Assembly (NCBI RefSeq): GCF_000960995.1
Contig: NZ_CP009433.1
Span: 132,021 to 196,020 of the forward strand
DNA: 64,000 nt
Direction of reading: 5' to 3'
DNA from: Burkholderia glumae LMG 2196 = ATCC 33617
Lineage (GTDB): Bacteria; Pseudomonadota; Gammaproteobacteria; Burkholderiales; Burkholderiaceae
The position numbers and the translations under genes were made by a program. Each line of letters begins with the position of its first letter. The stretch's first letter is position 1. Positions 48,497-59,300 of this stretch are shown in pieces. The notes beneath the pieces were generated by a model. It was not told where the DNA came from, searched no databases, and was given only the letters and a program-made list of their open reading frames with translations.

Positions 48497-50701
48497 TCAG
48501 CTTGACATCGTCTCGCTAACCGGTGGGCCGCCACTCCAGCCTGTTATCGGAGAGTTCGAAACAGTACGAGTGCTGAGTTCAGTTTCAATTCGACGCAGTA
48601 TGATCATCGCGAAATTGACGATGGGCTTTCCTGGGCCGAAGATGTCCGCGACGCCGAGACGGCGGAGCTCCAGCTGGTCCGAATCGGGAATCACGCCGCC
48701 GAGAAACACGGGCAGCCGGTGCGGCAGATGCCGGTCCATGCCATCCATCAGCGCTGGGATCGAGACGCCATGTCCCGCAGTCAACGACGAGATGCCGATC
48801 GCGTGAACCCGTTCTGAAGATGCAATTCGGACCACTTCCTCGGCAGTTTGGAAAAGAATTCCTGTCACGACCGAAAAACCGAGATCCTCGAGCGCGCCCG
48901 ACACCACCCCGATCCCACGATCATGGCCGTCCTGACCCAGCTTCGCCATCAGAATGCGCGGCGGGCCACCGTGCGTGGCCGAGAAGCGCGCGATTGCAGC
49001 AGTAAGGTGTCGCCATCCCGCATCATTTTCGAATTCGCGTTTGTATACGCCCGCGAGCACCTCCGTTCGAACCGAATACCGGCCCCACACGGCCTCGATC
49101 GCGGCCGAGATTTCTCCGACCGTCGCGCGAACGCGAGCCGCCTGGATTGCCGCGTCGAGCAGGTTGCGCCGGCCTCGGCCGGGCGGCTCGCAGGTGGCCG
49201 CATCTCGCAACGCGGCCAGCGCGGTGTCGACCTCGTGCTGGCTACGCATGGCCTTCAGGCGCCGCAAGCGTTCGATCTGCTCGCTGCGCACCGCACTGTT
49301 GTCGATCCTGCGTACTTCGGTCCTGCCGTCCGGGATATCAAGTTGATACTTGTTGACGCCGACGATCACATCCGCGTTCGAGTCGATCCGCGCCTGCTTG
49401 CGCGACGCATCGTGAGCGATCTTGCGTTTGGCCCAACCCGATTCGATCGCACCGATCACGCCGCCAAGCTGATCGATCTCGTCCATGATGTGGGTGACTT
49501 CGGTAACGATATCCTGGGTCAGTGATTCCATCATGTACGATCCCGCCCAGGGATCGGCCACGCTCGGGATCTGCGTTTCCTCGCGAATGATCAACTGCGT
49601 ATTGCGCGCGAGACGCGCCGAAAACTCGCTCGGCAGCGCAAGCGCCTCATCGAGCGAATTGGTGTGCAGCGATTGGGTGCCCCCGAACACGGCCGCCATT
49701 GCCTCGATTGTGGTGCGCACCACGTTGTTGTACGGCTCCTGCCGCGTCAGTGACCACCCCGAAGTCTGACAGTGCGTGCGCAGGATGCGCGAGCGTTCGC
49801 TGGCCGGATTGAACTCGTCGACGAGTTGCCACCAGAGCTGGCGGGCGGCGCGCAGTTTTGCGATCTCGAGGTAGAAATTCATGCCGACCGCAAAGAAAAA
49901 GCTGAGTCGGCTCGCGAATTCGTCGAAGGCAAGACCGCGCGCCAGCACGCTCCTCACGTACTCGCGAGCGTTAGAGAGCGTGAATGCCAATTCGACTGTC
50001 GGCGACGCGCCCGCCTCATGCATGTGGTATCCGGAGATCGAAATCGAGTTGAATTTCTTGAGGCGGGTCGCGCAGTATTCGATCACATCGGTGGTGATCC
50101 GCATCGATGGACGCACCGGATAGATATAGGTGTTGCGCACCATGAACTCTTTCAGAATGTCGTTCTGAATAGTCCCTGTCAGCGAGGATTCCGCCACGCC
50201 CTGCTCCTCAGCGGCGACGATGAAGCAAGCCATAATCGGCAGCACGGCGCCGCTCATCGTCATCGAGACCGAAATCCTGTCGAGCGGTATGCCGTCGAAC
50301 AGGATCTTCATGTCCTCCACGGAGTCGATCGCGACGCCGGCCATCCCGACGTCGGCGACGACGCGGGGATTGTCCGAGTCGTAGCCGCGATGGGTCGGCA
50401 GATCGAAGGCGACCGAGATGCCGTCTGCACCGTCCCGCAGCGCATTGCGATAGAACGCGTTCGACTCCTGCGCAGTCGAAAACCCCGCGTATTGGCGGAT
50501 CGTCCATGGACGCGTCGTGTACATCGTCTCGTACGGACCGCGCAGATACGGCGGCCGGCCCGGCAAGCTGTCCTGAAACGGCAGCCCCACCGTGTCCGCC
50601 GCGGTATATATCGGCTTCAGGGGGACCTCTTCCATCTCGCGCTGCAGCCTTGCGAGGTCCAGCGCCGCTGCCGGCGCGCCCGAATCTCGATTGTCAGCCA
50701 T
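48497..50701 (-). CDS. Methylmalonyl-CoA mutase (adenosylcobalamin-dependent)
   Basis: The protein has 734 residues. RGPYETMYTTRPWTIRQYAGFSTAQESNAFYRNALRDGADGISVAFDLPTHRGYDSDNPRV is the substrate-binding barrel segment, with the TMYT...RPWTIRQYAGFS motif of true methylmalonyl-CoA mutases. The C-terminal B12 domain has LGQDGHDRGIGVV (DxHxxG, His as lower cobalt ligand). It interconverts succinyl-CoA and (2R)-methylmalonyl-CoA. As the last gene of the leftward PKS operon, 42 bp after the epimerase-like gene, it probably feeds methylmalonyl-CoA extender to the synthase. GGAGGAGCACC precedes the ATG. Confidence 0.93.
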   Translation of the reverse strand: MADNRDSGAPAAALDLARLQREMEEVPLKPIYTAADTVGLPFQDSLPGRPPYLRGPYETMYTTRPWTIRQYAGFSTAQESNAFYRNALRDGADGISVAFDLPTHRGYDSDNPRVVADVGMAGVAIDSVEDMKILFDGIPLDRISVSMTMSGAVLPIMACFIVAAEEQGVAESSLTGTIQNDILKEFMVRNTYIYPVRPSMRITTDVIEYCATRLKKFNSISISGYHMHEAGASPTVELAFTLSNAREYVRSVLARGLAFDEFASRLSFFFAVGMNFYLEIAKLRAARQLWWQLVDEFNPASERSRILRTHCQTSGWSLTRQEPYNNVVRTTIEAMAAVFGGTQSLHTNSLDEALALPSEFSARLARNTQLIIREETQIPSVADPWAGSYMMESLTQDIVTEVTHIMDEIDQLGGVIGAIESGWAKRKIAHDASRKQARIDSNADVIVGVNKYQLDIPDGRTEVRRIDNSAVRSEQIERLRRLKAMRSQHEVDTALAALRDAATCEPPGRGRRNLLDAAIQAARVRATVGEISAAIEAVWGRYSVRTEVLAGVYKREFENDAGWRHLTAAIARFSATHGGPPRILMAKLGQDGHDRGIGVVSGALEDLGFSVVTGILFQTAEEVVRIASSERVHAIGISSLTAGHGVSIPALMDGMDRHLPHRLPVFLGGVIPDSDQLELRRLGVADIFGPGKPIVNFAMIILRRIETELSTRTVSNSPITGWSGGPPVSETMSS

Positions 50702-50743
50702 GGTGCTCCTCCAGTAGGACTCCGGGTGACGCGGCGACGCGGC

Positions 50744-51292
50744 TTATGCCGGCGGCCGGGCACATTCGTCGCCGGCGTCATGCTCGGCGGCCGCCCTGCC
50801 CTCCACGAGTTCGATCAGGACGCCTTCGCCGCCAAATGGAAACCGCGCGCTGGCGACGGGATGAATGAAGGCGACGCGTGTGCCGCCGGCACCGCGCCGA
50901 ATCCCGCCGTCGACGAATCGCACGCCGCGTGCGGCCAGCCACGCGACGGCCGCATCGAGATCGCTGACGGCAAGGCCGATATGGTTGAGCGCGGGGCGAG
51001 TCACGTCGGGTTTGCGCGTCGGATCGAGCGTCTGCATCAGGTCGATCTCGACGGCCTCGGCGCCCGGGCCCGCGATTAGGATGTCCTCGTCCACGTTCTC
51101 GGCATCGCTGCGAAAGTGTCCGGCCATCGACAGCCCCAGCAGGCTCACCCACAGATTCGTCAGGCGCGCCTTGTCAGGCCCCCCGATCGCGACGTGATGC
51201 ACGCCTAGCACCGTGAACGGCCGCGACGTCTCGCGCAGCGGTTGGACGGCCCGGTCGGTGTGGTGCCGCGCCTCGATCCCTTCCCGGTTCAT
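50744..51292 (-). CDS. Glyoxalase-fold protein, methylmalonyl-CoA epimerase-like
   Basis: The protein has 182 residues from ATG 51292. Two VOC-type halves are visible: FTVLGVHHVAIGGPDKARLTNLWVSLLGLSMAG and NHIGLAVSDLDAAVAWLAARGVRFVDGG, with His in each N-terminal strand (VHHVAI, LNHIGL) and Glu in GVLIELVEG as metal ligands. Methylmalonyl-CoA epimerases share this fold and convert the 2R into the 2S isomer that PKS AT domains use. The gene neighbours the mutase, which strongly favours this activity; another VOC enzyme is possible. A ribosome site GGAGAG lies just upstream. Confidence 0.8.
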   Translation of the reverse strand: MNREGIEARHHTDRAVQPLRETSRPFTVLGVHHVAIGGPDKARLTNLWVSLLGLSMAGHFRSDAENVDEDILIAGPGAEAVEIDLMQTLDPTRKPDVTRPALNHIGLAVSDLDAAVAWLAARGVRFVDGGIRRGAGGTRVAFIHPVASARFPFGGEGVLIELVEGRAAAEHDAGDECARPPA

Positions 51293-51326
51293 GATCTCTC
51301 CTTCGTTAGCTTGTGCGCACGCCGCG

Positions 51327-52586
51327 TCACGGCTGTGTCGAGCGTTCGGCCCGCGACGCGGCGCTCTGGATCGCGACGTGCTTGCGCGTCGCTGCGCGTC
51401 GGGCATGGCGGTCGGCCGCCAGCGTGACGAGCAGCGCGGCCAGTTCGCACAATCCGCCGATCGCGCCGATGTTCGCCACCGAGCTGTATGCAACGATCAA
51501 CGACCCCAGCGCCGCGCCGAGCGCGAAGCCGAGATAGGTAAACGACGAATTGAGCGACAGCGAGACCGGCGCGACGTCGAGGCCGGCGATGCCGATCAGC
51601 TTGGCCTGCTGGGCCGGGTTGAACGCCCAGCCGGCCGCGCCCCACGCGCCGATCGCAATCAGGATCGCGACACGCGCCGGCACGGGATCCAGATGCAACG
51701 CGCTGGCGGTCAGGCTTTCGTACGACAGCATCATCACGACCAGGCAGACGATCAGCACCTTGCCGCTGCCGAGGCGGTCGATCGCACGGCCGCTAACGAA
51801 CACGCCGATGCCCGCGAATACGCCGTACAGCAGGAGCACGGCACCGACTTCCGCGTCACTGAAGCCGGGGCTACCCGTCAGGAACGGCGCGAGATACGGA
51901 TAGATGGTCCAGATGCCCGTGGCCCACAAGGTCGTGATGAGCAGCGTGACCAGCACGGCGGGCTGCCGCCCGACGGCTATGCGCTGCGAGAGCGACGGCA
52001 CCGACAGGCTGGCCCCGATCCCGTGCGGCAGGCCTGTCAGTACCCCGAGCGTCACGATCGCGGACAGCATGCCGATGCCGGCGAACGTCGCGCGCCAGCC
52101 GAAGTGGCCGCCGATCCACGCGCCGAGCGGCACGCCGAGAGCGACGGCGATCGTGATCCCGCCGTGGACGGTCGCGAGCGCGCGTCCACGGCGCTCCGGC
52201 GCCACAAGCGAGCCGGCGAGCGCATTCGCGCTCGGCATGTACAGGCCGGCCGACACGGCCAGCAGCACGCGCGCAGCCAGCAGCGACAAATAGCCGGGCG
52301 ACGCGCAAGCCGCGAAATTGGCGGCGGTGAAGCAAAGCAGCGCGACGATCAGGAAGCGGCGCCGGCTAACGCCCGCGCTGACCGTCGTCAGGATCGGCGA
52401 GCTGATCGCATAAGAGAGCGAAAAGACGGTAACGAGTTGTCCCGCCGCCGCGAGGCTGATGGATAGGTCCTTCGCGATGATCGGCAGCAACCCGGCGAGC
52501 ATAAATCCTTCGGTACCGATGGCAAAGGCGCCCAACGCCAGGAAATACAACGATGCGTTCTGCTTCAGTTCGGCGGCTGACGCCAT
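51327..52586 (-). CDS. MFS transporter, probable drug or product exporter
   Basis: The protein has 419 residues from ATG 52586 (GGGAGA 9 bp upstream). About 12 hydrophobic segments are visible. The N-terminus (LYFLALGAFAIGTEGFMLAGLLPIIAKDLSISLAAAGQLVTVFSLSYAISSPIL) is the DHA1/AraJ-type signature. It lies between avidin and epimerase genes in the biosynthetic operon, so it probably exports the polyketide and gives self-resistance. Confidence 0.88.
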   Translation of the reverse strand: MASAAELKQNASLYFLALGAFAIGTEGFMLAGLLPIIAKDLSISLAAAGQLVTVFSLSYAISSPILTTVSAGVSRRRFLIVALLCFTAANFAACASPGYLSLLAARVLLAVSAGLYMPSANALAGSLVAPERRGRALATVHGGITIAVALGVPLGAWIGGHFGWRATFAGIGMLSAIVTLGVLTGLPHGIGASLSVPSLSQRIAVGRQPAVLVTLLITTLWATGIWTIYPYLAPFLTGSPGFSDAEVGAVLLLYGVFAGIGVFVSGRAIDRLGSGKVLIVCLVVMMLSYESLTASALHLDPVPARVAILIAIGAWGAAGWAFNPAQQAKLIGIAGLDVAPVSLSLNSSFTYLGFALGAALGSLIVAYSSVANIGAIGGLCELAALLVTLAADRHARRAATRKHVAIQSAASRAERSTQP

Positions 52587-52757
52587 GAAATCGTCTCCCA
52601 ACTGATGAATCCGGAAAGTAGGCGCACTCCTGCGCTGCCGGCGTTCGCCCGCGTCGGCCTGGCGGCGCGACGTGGGGAAACCGGGCTGGTACGACGCCGT
52701 ACCCCGATGGCGCGCGCCCGCCTACTGCACGGACGGGCACGCGTCAGGGACGTTGCT

Positions 52758-53228
52758 TCAGGGTGCGGTCGACGGACTGAACACGTCCTGGCCCGTCTGC
52801 ACGTGGCTCCACGTGAACTGGGCGTTCGACTGCGCGAAATACCACAGCGCGGCAATGGTCGGCACCTGGTTCTGCGTGCGGCACAGACCGGACCACGACG
52901 TGATCGTGCCGTAGCTGCCCCAGTTCACCGTGAACGACACCAGCGTGACGTTGTCCTGGCCGCTCTGTGCGGGCGCCGTGTTGGTCCAGCCGACCAACGG
53001 GAAAAACTGGCCACTGGTGCCCGACGGTGACCGGTAGGTGCCGGTGATCGCACCCGTCACCGGATCGACCGACTGAATCTTCATCGTGGAGCCAAGCTGA
53101 TTGCCCCACGAGCCGACCAGGTTCGCGCACGACTGCGTGCCGGCCCAAGCCGTCGCCGGCATGAAAGCGGACGCGGACAGCGCACCGACGGTCGCGAGCG
53201 ATATGAGAATCTTTTTCACTTTTTTCAT
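52758..53228 (-). CDS. Secreted avidin-like biotin-binding protein
   Basis: The protein has 156 residues from ATG 53228; GTG 53219 is better spaced from the AAGGAG site. An N-terminal signal peptide (KKVKKILISLATVGALSASAFMPATAWA) ends in an AxA site. The mature part is an avidin barrel: GSWGNQLGSTMKI holds the Asn, Leu and Ser that line the streptavidin pocket (N23, L25, S27), TGTYRS the Tyr and Ser (Y43, S45), TVNWGSYG the W79 position, SWSG W92, ALWYF W108 and FTWSHVQTGQDVF W120 and D128. Two Cys may form a disulfide. It lies between the PKS gene and the exporter in the same operon. Confidence 0.88.
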   Translation of the reverse strand: MKKVKKILISLATVGALSASAFMPATAWAGTQSCANLVGSWGNQLGSTMKIQSVDPVTGAITGTYRSPSGTSGQFFPLVGWTNTAPAQSGQDNVTLVSFTVNWGSYGTITSWSGLCRTQNQVPTIAALWYFAQSNAQFTWSHVQTGQDVFSPSTAP

Positions 53229-53344
53229 CTCCTTAGTCATGAATGTGCGGATTGTGTCTCCGCGCTGCCGCTCCGCACGAACGGCAGCGTTCGCCTGCAA
53301 TTCGAATCCATCCGCCAGTCCCGCCCAGACGCACGACGCCGACG

Positions 53345-56300
53345 TCAGGCCGACTGGGCCAGCGTGAGCCGCGCAAGCACCACGTCCACCACAGCGCGGG
53401 GCGCATCCTTCATGAAGTAGTGCCCGCCATCGATCGCACCGACGTCGACCGCGCCTGTGAAGTGCCGCCGCCACGCGTCGATCTCAGCGGCCGTAACGAC
53501 ATGGTCATGCGTACCGGCGAGGATCGTCGCAGGCACTGTCAGCGGCGCGCGCGCCTGGTGCGCATACGAGTTCAACAATGCAATCTCGGCCCTCAGGCTG
53601 GGCAGGAAAACGTTCAGCAGTTCGCGATCTGCGAGAACCTGTTCCGGAATGCCGCGCAGACGCTTCAAGCCTTCGATAAACGCTGCATCCGGCAGGCCGG
53701 CGATGTCACCGACAGGGTTGTGCAGATGCGGCGCCGGGTACGCGGCCAGGAACAGGTGGCTCGGCGCGGGCGCCTTCGTGTCACGCAACGCATGCGCGAG
53801 ACCGAAAGCCAACAGTGCGCCGAGGCTGTGCCCGTAGATCGCGTACGGCACATCGAGGCGCGGCAGCAACGCATCGCGCAGCGCGTCGACCAGCTCCGAA
53901 TAGAGGGAGTGCGCCGCTTCGGCGTGACGCGGCGGCCGCCCCGGCAGTTGTAGCGCGTGCAACTCGATCTCTTCGGGGAGGTGCCGGACCCAGCTGGAAA
54001 ACACCGAGCCCAAGCCGCCCAGGAACGGGATGCAGAAGATCCGCAGGCGCGGCGCGCGCGACGGTCGCGGTACGAGGAACCACTTGTCCGCGTCCACCGC
54101 GGATCGCGGCGCGACAGCGGGCTGCGCCGGTGGTACGTCGGCCGGCCCGTCCGGCGCGCCGAGCTGCTGCGTCAGAAACTCGGCGAGCGCGTCGACCGTC
54201 GGATGACGCCACAGCACCGCAGACGATAGTGGCAAGCCCAGTTCGCTCTCGATTCGGTTGCGCAGTTCAAGGCCCGTCAGTGAATCCAGCCCGGCTTGTG
54301 GAAACGTCATCGCAGACGTCAGCATGGTTTCCGGCACTCGCAGCACCGCGGCGGCATGCCGACGCAACAGGGCCTGGATTAGCTCGCGCCGCATCGCGGG
54401 CGGCGCATCCTTGAGGCGCGCCTGCGCCGCGTCGCCGCCGGATCGCGCGACGGCGCCCTCGCGCACCATGTCGAAGCGCGGCTGGAACGCCACCGCGGGC
54501 GACGCATCGAGCCAGCGCGCGGCATCGAACGGGAACACGCCGACTACGGGCTCGTCGCGCTTCATCAGCATGCCGAGGTAGCGATGCGACTCGCCGGTCG
54601 TCAGGCTGGCCGCACCGCGTTCCGCAAGGCGCGCGCCCCGCTCGCTGCGGATCGCCGCGAGCCCGGTATCCGAGAACGGCCCCCACTGGAGGCTGAGCGC
54701 CGGCAATCCCTGCGAGTGCCGCCACACGGCGAGCGCATCGAGGCACGCGTTCGCCGCGGCATAGCTCGTTTGCGATGGCGAAGGCAGCAAGGCCGCCGCT
54801 GACGAATAGAGGACGAAATGATCAAGTGCGCGCCCGGTCGTCAATTCGTGCAGGTGCCACGCGGCGTCGGCCTTCGGGCTCAGGACGCGCCGGTACGCGT
54901 CCGGCGTCTGGCGGTCTACCAGCCCGTCGTTCAGTACGCCGGCCAGGTGGTATACGCCGCGCAGCGGCCCGAACTCGGCGTCGATCGCGTCAAGCTCACG
55001 CGCGAGGTTCGCGCGCGACGCCACGTCGATCGCGATCGTCCGTACTTCGGCGCCCTGCTGCCGCAATTGCTCGGCCTGTGCCTGCGCCGCCGTGCCAGCA
55101 GCCGAGCGCCCCATCAGCACAATCCGCCGCACGCCGTTCTCGACCAGCCAGCCGGCAAGCGCCGCACCGAGGCCGCCGGTTCCGCCGGTGACCAGGTGGG
55201 TGCCACGCAGCAGCGGCGCGGGCCCGCCCGGCTCGGCGACGACGAGTTCGGGATCCTGCATGCTCAGCGCCAGCTTGCCGACATGCTGCGCCGCCGCCAT
55301 CCGCTGAAACGCCTCGGCGGCGCGGGATACAGGAAGCACGGTGGTGGACAGCGGTGCAAGCTCGCCCCGCGCGAACGCGTCCAGCACTCGCCGGAACAGC
55401 GCGGCGAACTGCTCGGGCCGATCCCGTTGCAAGCCGGCCAGGTCGATAGCCACGAAGCGCAGCCGCTTCTTGAAGTGGCGCATCGACAGCCGGCCATCCT
55501 CGTAGATGTCGCGTTTGCCCAACTCGAGGAACCAGCCGTCGGGCGCCAGCACTCGCAGGTTCTGCTCGATCGCCGCGCCTGCGAGCGAATTCAGCACCAC
55601 GTCGACTCCGCGTCCGTCGGTCGCATCGAGCGTCGCTCGCTCGAACGTCGCGTTGCGCGAGTCGAATACATGCCGCACCCCGAGCTCTCGAAGCTTCCGG
55701 CGTTTGGCCTCACTGCCGGCCGTCGCGATGACCTCCGCGCCGAGCGACAGCGCGAGTTGCACGGCCGCCAGCCCTGTGCCACCCGTCGCCGAATGGATCA
55801 GCACGCGCTGCCCCGCGCGCAGCGACGCGACATCCTTCAGCGCATACCACGCGGTCATCGATGCGATCGGCAACGCGGCCGCCTCCGCCGCCGATAGCGC
55901 GTCGGGCTGCGGCGCGACCAGTGCAGCGTCGACGCAGGCGTGGCTTGCGAAGCAGTGCGCGCCGATCGCGACCACCCGCTGCCCGACCTGCACGGTCGAT
56001 ACGCCCGGGCCGACGCGCGACACGACCCCTGCGCATTCGCTACCCAGTGCGATCGAGCGCTCGCCGTCGGAGAGGAAGAAGCCCATCGCACGCATCACGT
56101 CCGCGAAGTTGAGCGCGGCCGCGTCGATTTCTATCTCCACCTCGCCGGCCCGTGGCTCGACGCGCGGCGTCGCCCGTGGCTTCATCGAACCCAGCACGCC
56201 CGGTCGGTCGATCTCGACGCGATACGGGATGCCGGCCAGCCGGCCTGCCGGCTCACGTTCTGCGCCGAGTGACCGACGCACGAGCCGGCCGACCCAACGC

Positions 56301-59300
56301 GCTGTGCGCAGCACGACTTCCGTTTCGGCGGATCCGCCTGCGAGTTCATCGGCCAGCCGCTCCGCTTGCGTGTGCGTCTCGCCCGGATCGAGATCGATGC
56401 AGCGTACGCCCCAATCCGCATGCTCCGCCGAAAGCGCGCGCGCCAACCCCCAGAGACCGGCATCGCCTAGCGCTGCGCGGACCGGCGTAGCCTGACCGGC
56501 AACGGCCTGCGTGCCAGCCAACACGAAGTTCAGGCGCGCTGCCTCGCGGCCGTCGCATGCAGCAAGGACGGCCTGCACGACGCCGAGCGCATCGATGTTC
56601 GCCCGGATGGCCGGCTCGCCACCAACGTCGCCGGCGAGCGCGCGCTCGACGCTGTCGCCGATCCAGACGATCGAACGCGCCCTGCGGCTTCCCGACTCCA
56701 CCCACGCGCGCAACTCGACCATCGGAAACGGCGTGCCGTCGCCGGGCGCCCAGCGCAGTCGCGTTGCATCGCCGAGACGCACCTGAAGCCGCTCCAGCCA
56801 CGCAGCGGATGCATCGCGGCAAGCGGCGACGACCAACCAGTCGCGTGGCTCGGCCTTCGGGTCCGCCAGCAACGGCTGCTCGACCCATGCCTGGCCGTGC
56901 AGCCAGCGGCCCTGCGCGGGCAGTGCCGCATCGGCGCGATCGGGGCTCAACGCGCGCAGCCCGACGATCCGCGCCACCACTCGGCCGGCCAGATCCCACA
57001 CGACCAAATCGGCCGTCGATGCATCGCCGGCGCGGGTCCGTACTCCGTGTACCCAGGCAGGCGCGCCCGCGTCGGCGGCGATCGCCACCCGCTCGACGGA
57101 AACCGGCACGCGAGCCGGCTCGTCGTGCCGACAGCCGAGCCACGCAAGCCCATGCAGGCAGGCATCGAGGTTGAATGCGTCCGGCTGCGTGGTGCCGCCG
57201 TCGGTCAGTCGCGCGACGAACTCGTCGTCCGCCCACCAGAGCCGTTCGACGCGGCGAAAACGCGGGCCGTATTGCAGGCCGGTCCGGTCGAGTGCGTCAT
57301 ACAGCGTCGCGCCATCCACCTCATCGCGCATGCGTGCATGCGCCTCGGCGAATCCCGGCCCGGTGCCGTCGTCCGCCGGGCCGCTCGCGCGAGTGATGCG
57401 GCCACCCGCGTGCTCGACCCAGTGATCGTCGTGCTCGCTGTCGCGACTGCTCACACGCCAGCCAGCCGCGTTGGGCGACTCGTCTATCAGCACGAGTTGC
57501 AGCGGCCGCGGCTCGGTCGCCTCGTCGGACAATGCCAGCACCTGCCGGAACACCACATCGGTGACGGCCAGATCCTCTTCCGGCCAGCGCGCCAGCGCAG
57601 CCTGTAGCGCGAGCCGCAGGAATCCCGTGCCCGGCAGGAGTGCGCTGCCGTCGACGCGATGCTGCGCGACGAGCGGATGCCCGGCGCTCAACCCGCCGTC
57701 GGCGACCAGAGTGCCGGCCTGGCCCGCGATCGTGCGGGCGGGACCCAGGATCGCGTCAGTGTGCTCATCCGCGGCCGCCGAGCGCCGATAGGAGGGCAGC
57801 GGAAATTCGACGTGCTCCCAGCTGCGCGTCGGAATTTCGGCCACGCGCCCAGGCACGCGCTCGACGTCGAGATGGGCGCCGTGTGCGAACAGCCGGCCGG
57901 CGGCCAACAGCGCCGTGCGTCCCTGCGGCGCGTCGTCGCTCATCGCACACGCAACGCGGCCATCGACGCCCGCCTGCGCCAGCGCATCCTCGATGGAGGC
58001 GCTCAGGGCCGGACGGGGAGAGATCTCAAGAAACAGCCGGTAGCCGCGCGCGATCAGTTTTTCGAGCGTCGGGTAGAGCAGCACCGGTTGCCGGAGATTG
58101 GCCGCCCAGTAGTCGGGCGTCAGCGTCGCGCCGTCGATCGCGTCGCCGGTCACCGTCGAATACAACGGGATCTCCGCCGCACGCGGCGAGATAGTGGCCA
58201 GCGCGGCCTTCAGCGGCGCGAGCAGCGGCTCCATGAAGGCGCTGTGCGATGCGTAGTCGACCCGCAGTCGGCGGCAGAACACGCCGCGCGCCTGCCACGC
58301 TCCGACGAGCGCATCGATCTCGGTTTCGGTGCCGGACACCAGCGTCGACTCCGGGCCGTTGCTGGCAGCGAGGGTCACGGCGCGGCCCTCGGCCGCGACC
58401 AGCGCCTCGACCTGCGCGCGGCTCATCGCGAGCATCGCCATTGCTCCGCCCTTCGCCGTCACGCCGAGACGGCTGCGCTCGCACATGATGCGCGCGGCAT
58501 CGTCGATCGACAGTGCGCCGGCCACGGCGGCCGCGCTCACCTCGCCCATGCTCTGTCCGACGACCGCGTCGAAGCGCACGCCGAGCGCACGCAGATGCGC
58601 GGCCAGCGCGACCGCGACCGAAAACAGCAGCGGCTGGACGGTGGCCGCGTCAAGCGCCGCAAAAGCCGCTTCGCCGGCGGCAAGCGCGTCGCGCATCAGG
58701 CGCCCCGAATGGCGCTCGACCGCTTGCGCGCACTCGTCGAACGCCTGGGCGAACGCGGCGCTCGTCGTAACCAGTTCGCGTCCCATCCCGACCCATTGCG
58801 CGCCCTGCCCGGAAAACACCGCGACCACGCCGCGCTCGCCGGGTAGCCGCTCGCCGCGCACCACCTCCGCGGCCACCGCGCCGTCCGCAAACGCGTTCAG
58901 CTGCGCCGCGAGTTCAAGCCCATCGCCGCCCGCGACCGCGATGCGCAGCGCGCCGGGATTGCGCCGCGCACGCGCGGTGTGGCAAAGCTCGCGCCACTGC
59001 GCGGGCGCATCGGTGAGGCGGCGCGCGAAGCGCCGCGCCTGGTCGCGCAACCCGGCCTCCGAGGAGGCACTCAGGAACACGGCATCTACATCGCCAGGCA
59101 GAGGCGCCGCGGGTTCGGCGCGCGGCGCTTGCTCGACGAGCGCGTGCGCGTTCGTGCCACTGAAGCCGAACGAGCTGACGGCCGCGATCCGGCTTCCGGA
59201 CGGGTTGAGCGGAAATGGCGTGAGCGCCGTTGGCACCTGCAGCCGCTCGGCCTCCCAGTCAAAATGCGGATTGAGTCCGTTCAGGTGCAGGTTCGGTGGA

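Noticed and set aside
57659..58846. Long plus-strand frames opposite the PKS genes
   Set aside because: Typical shadows of high-GC PKS coding sequence; the opposite strand has all catalytic motifs.
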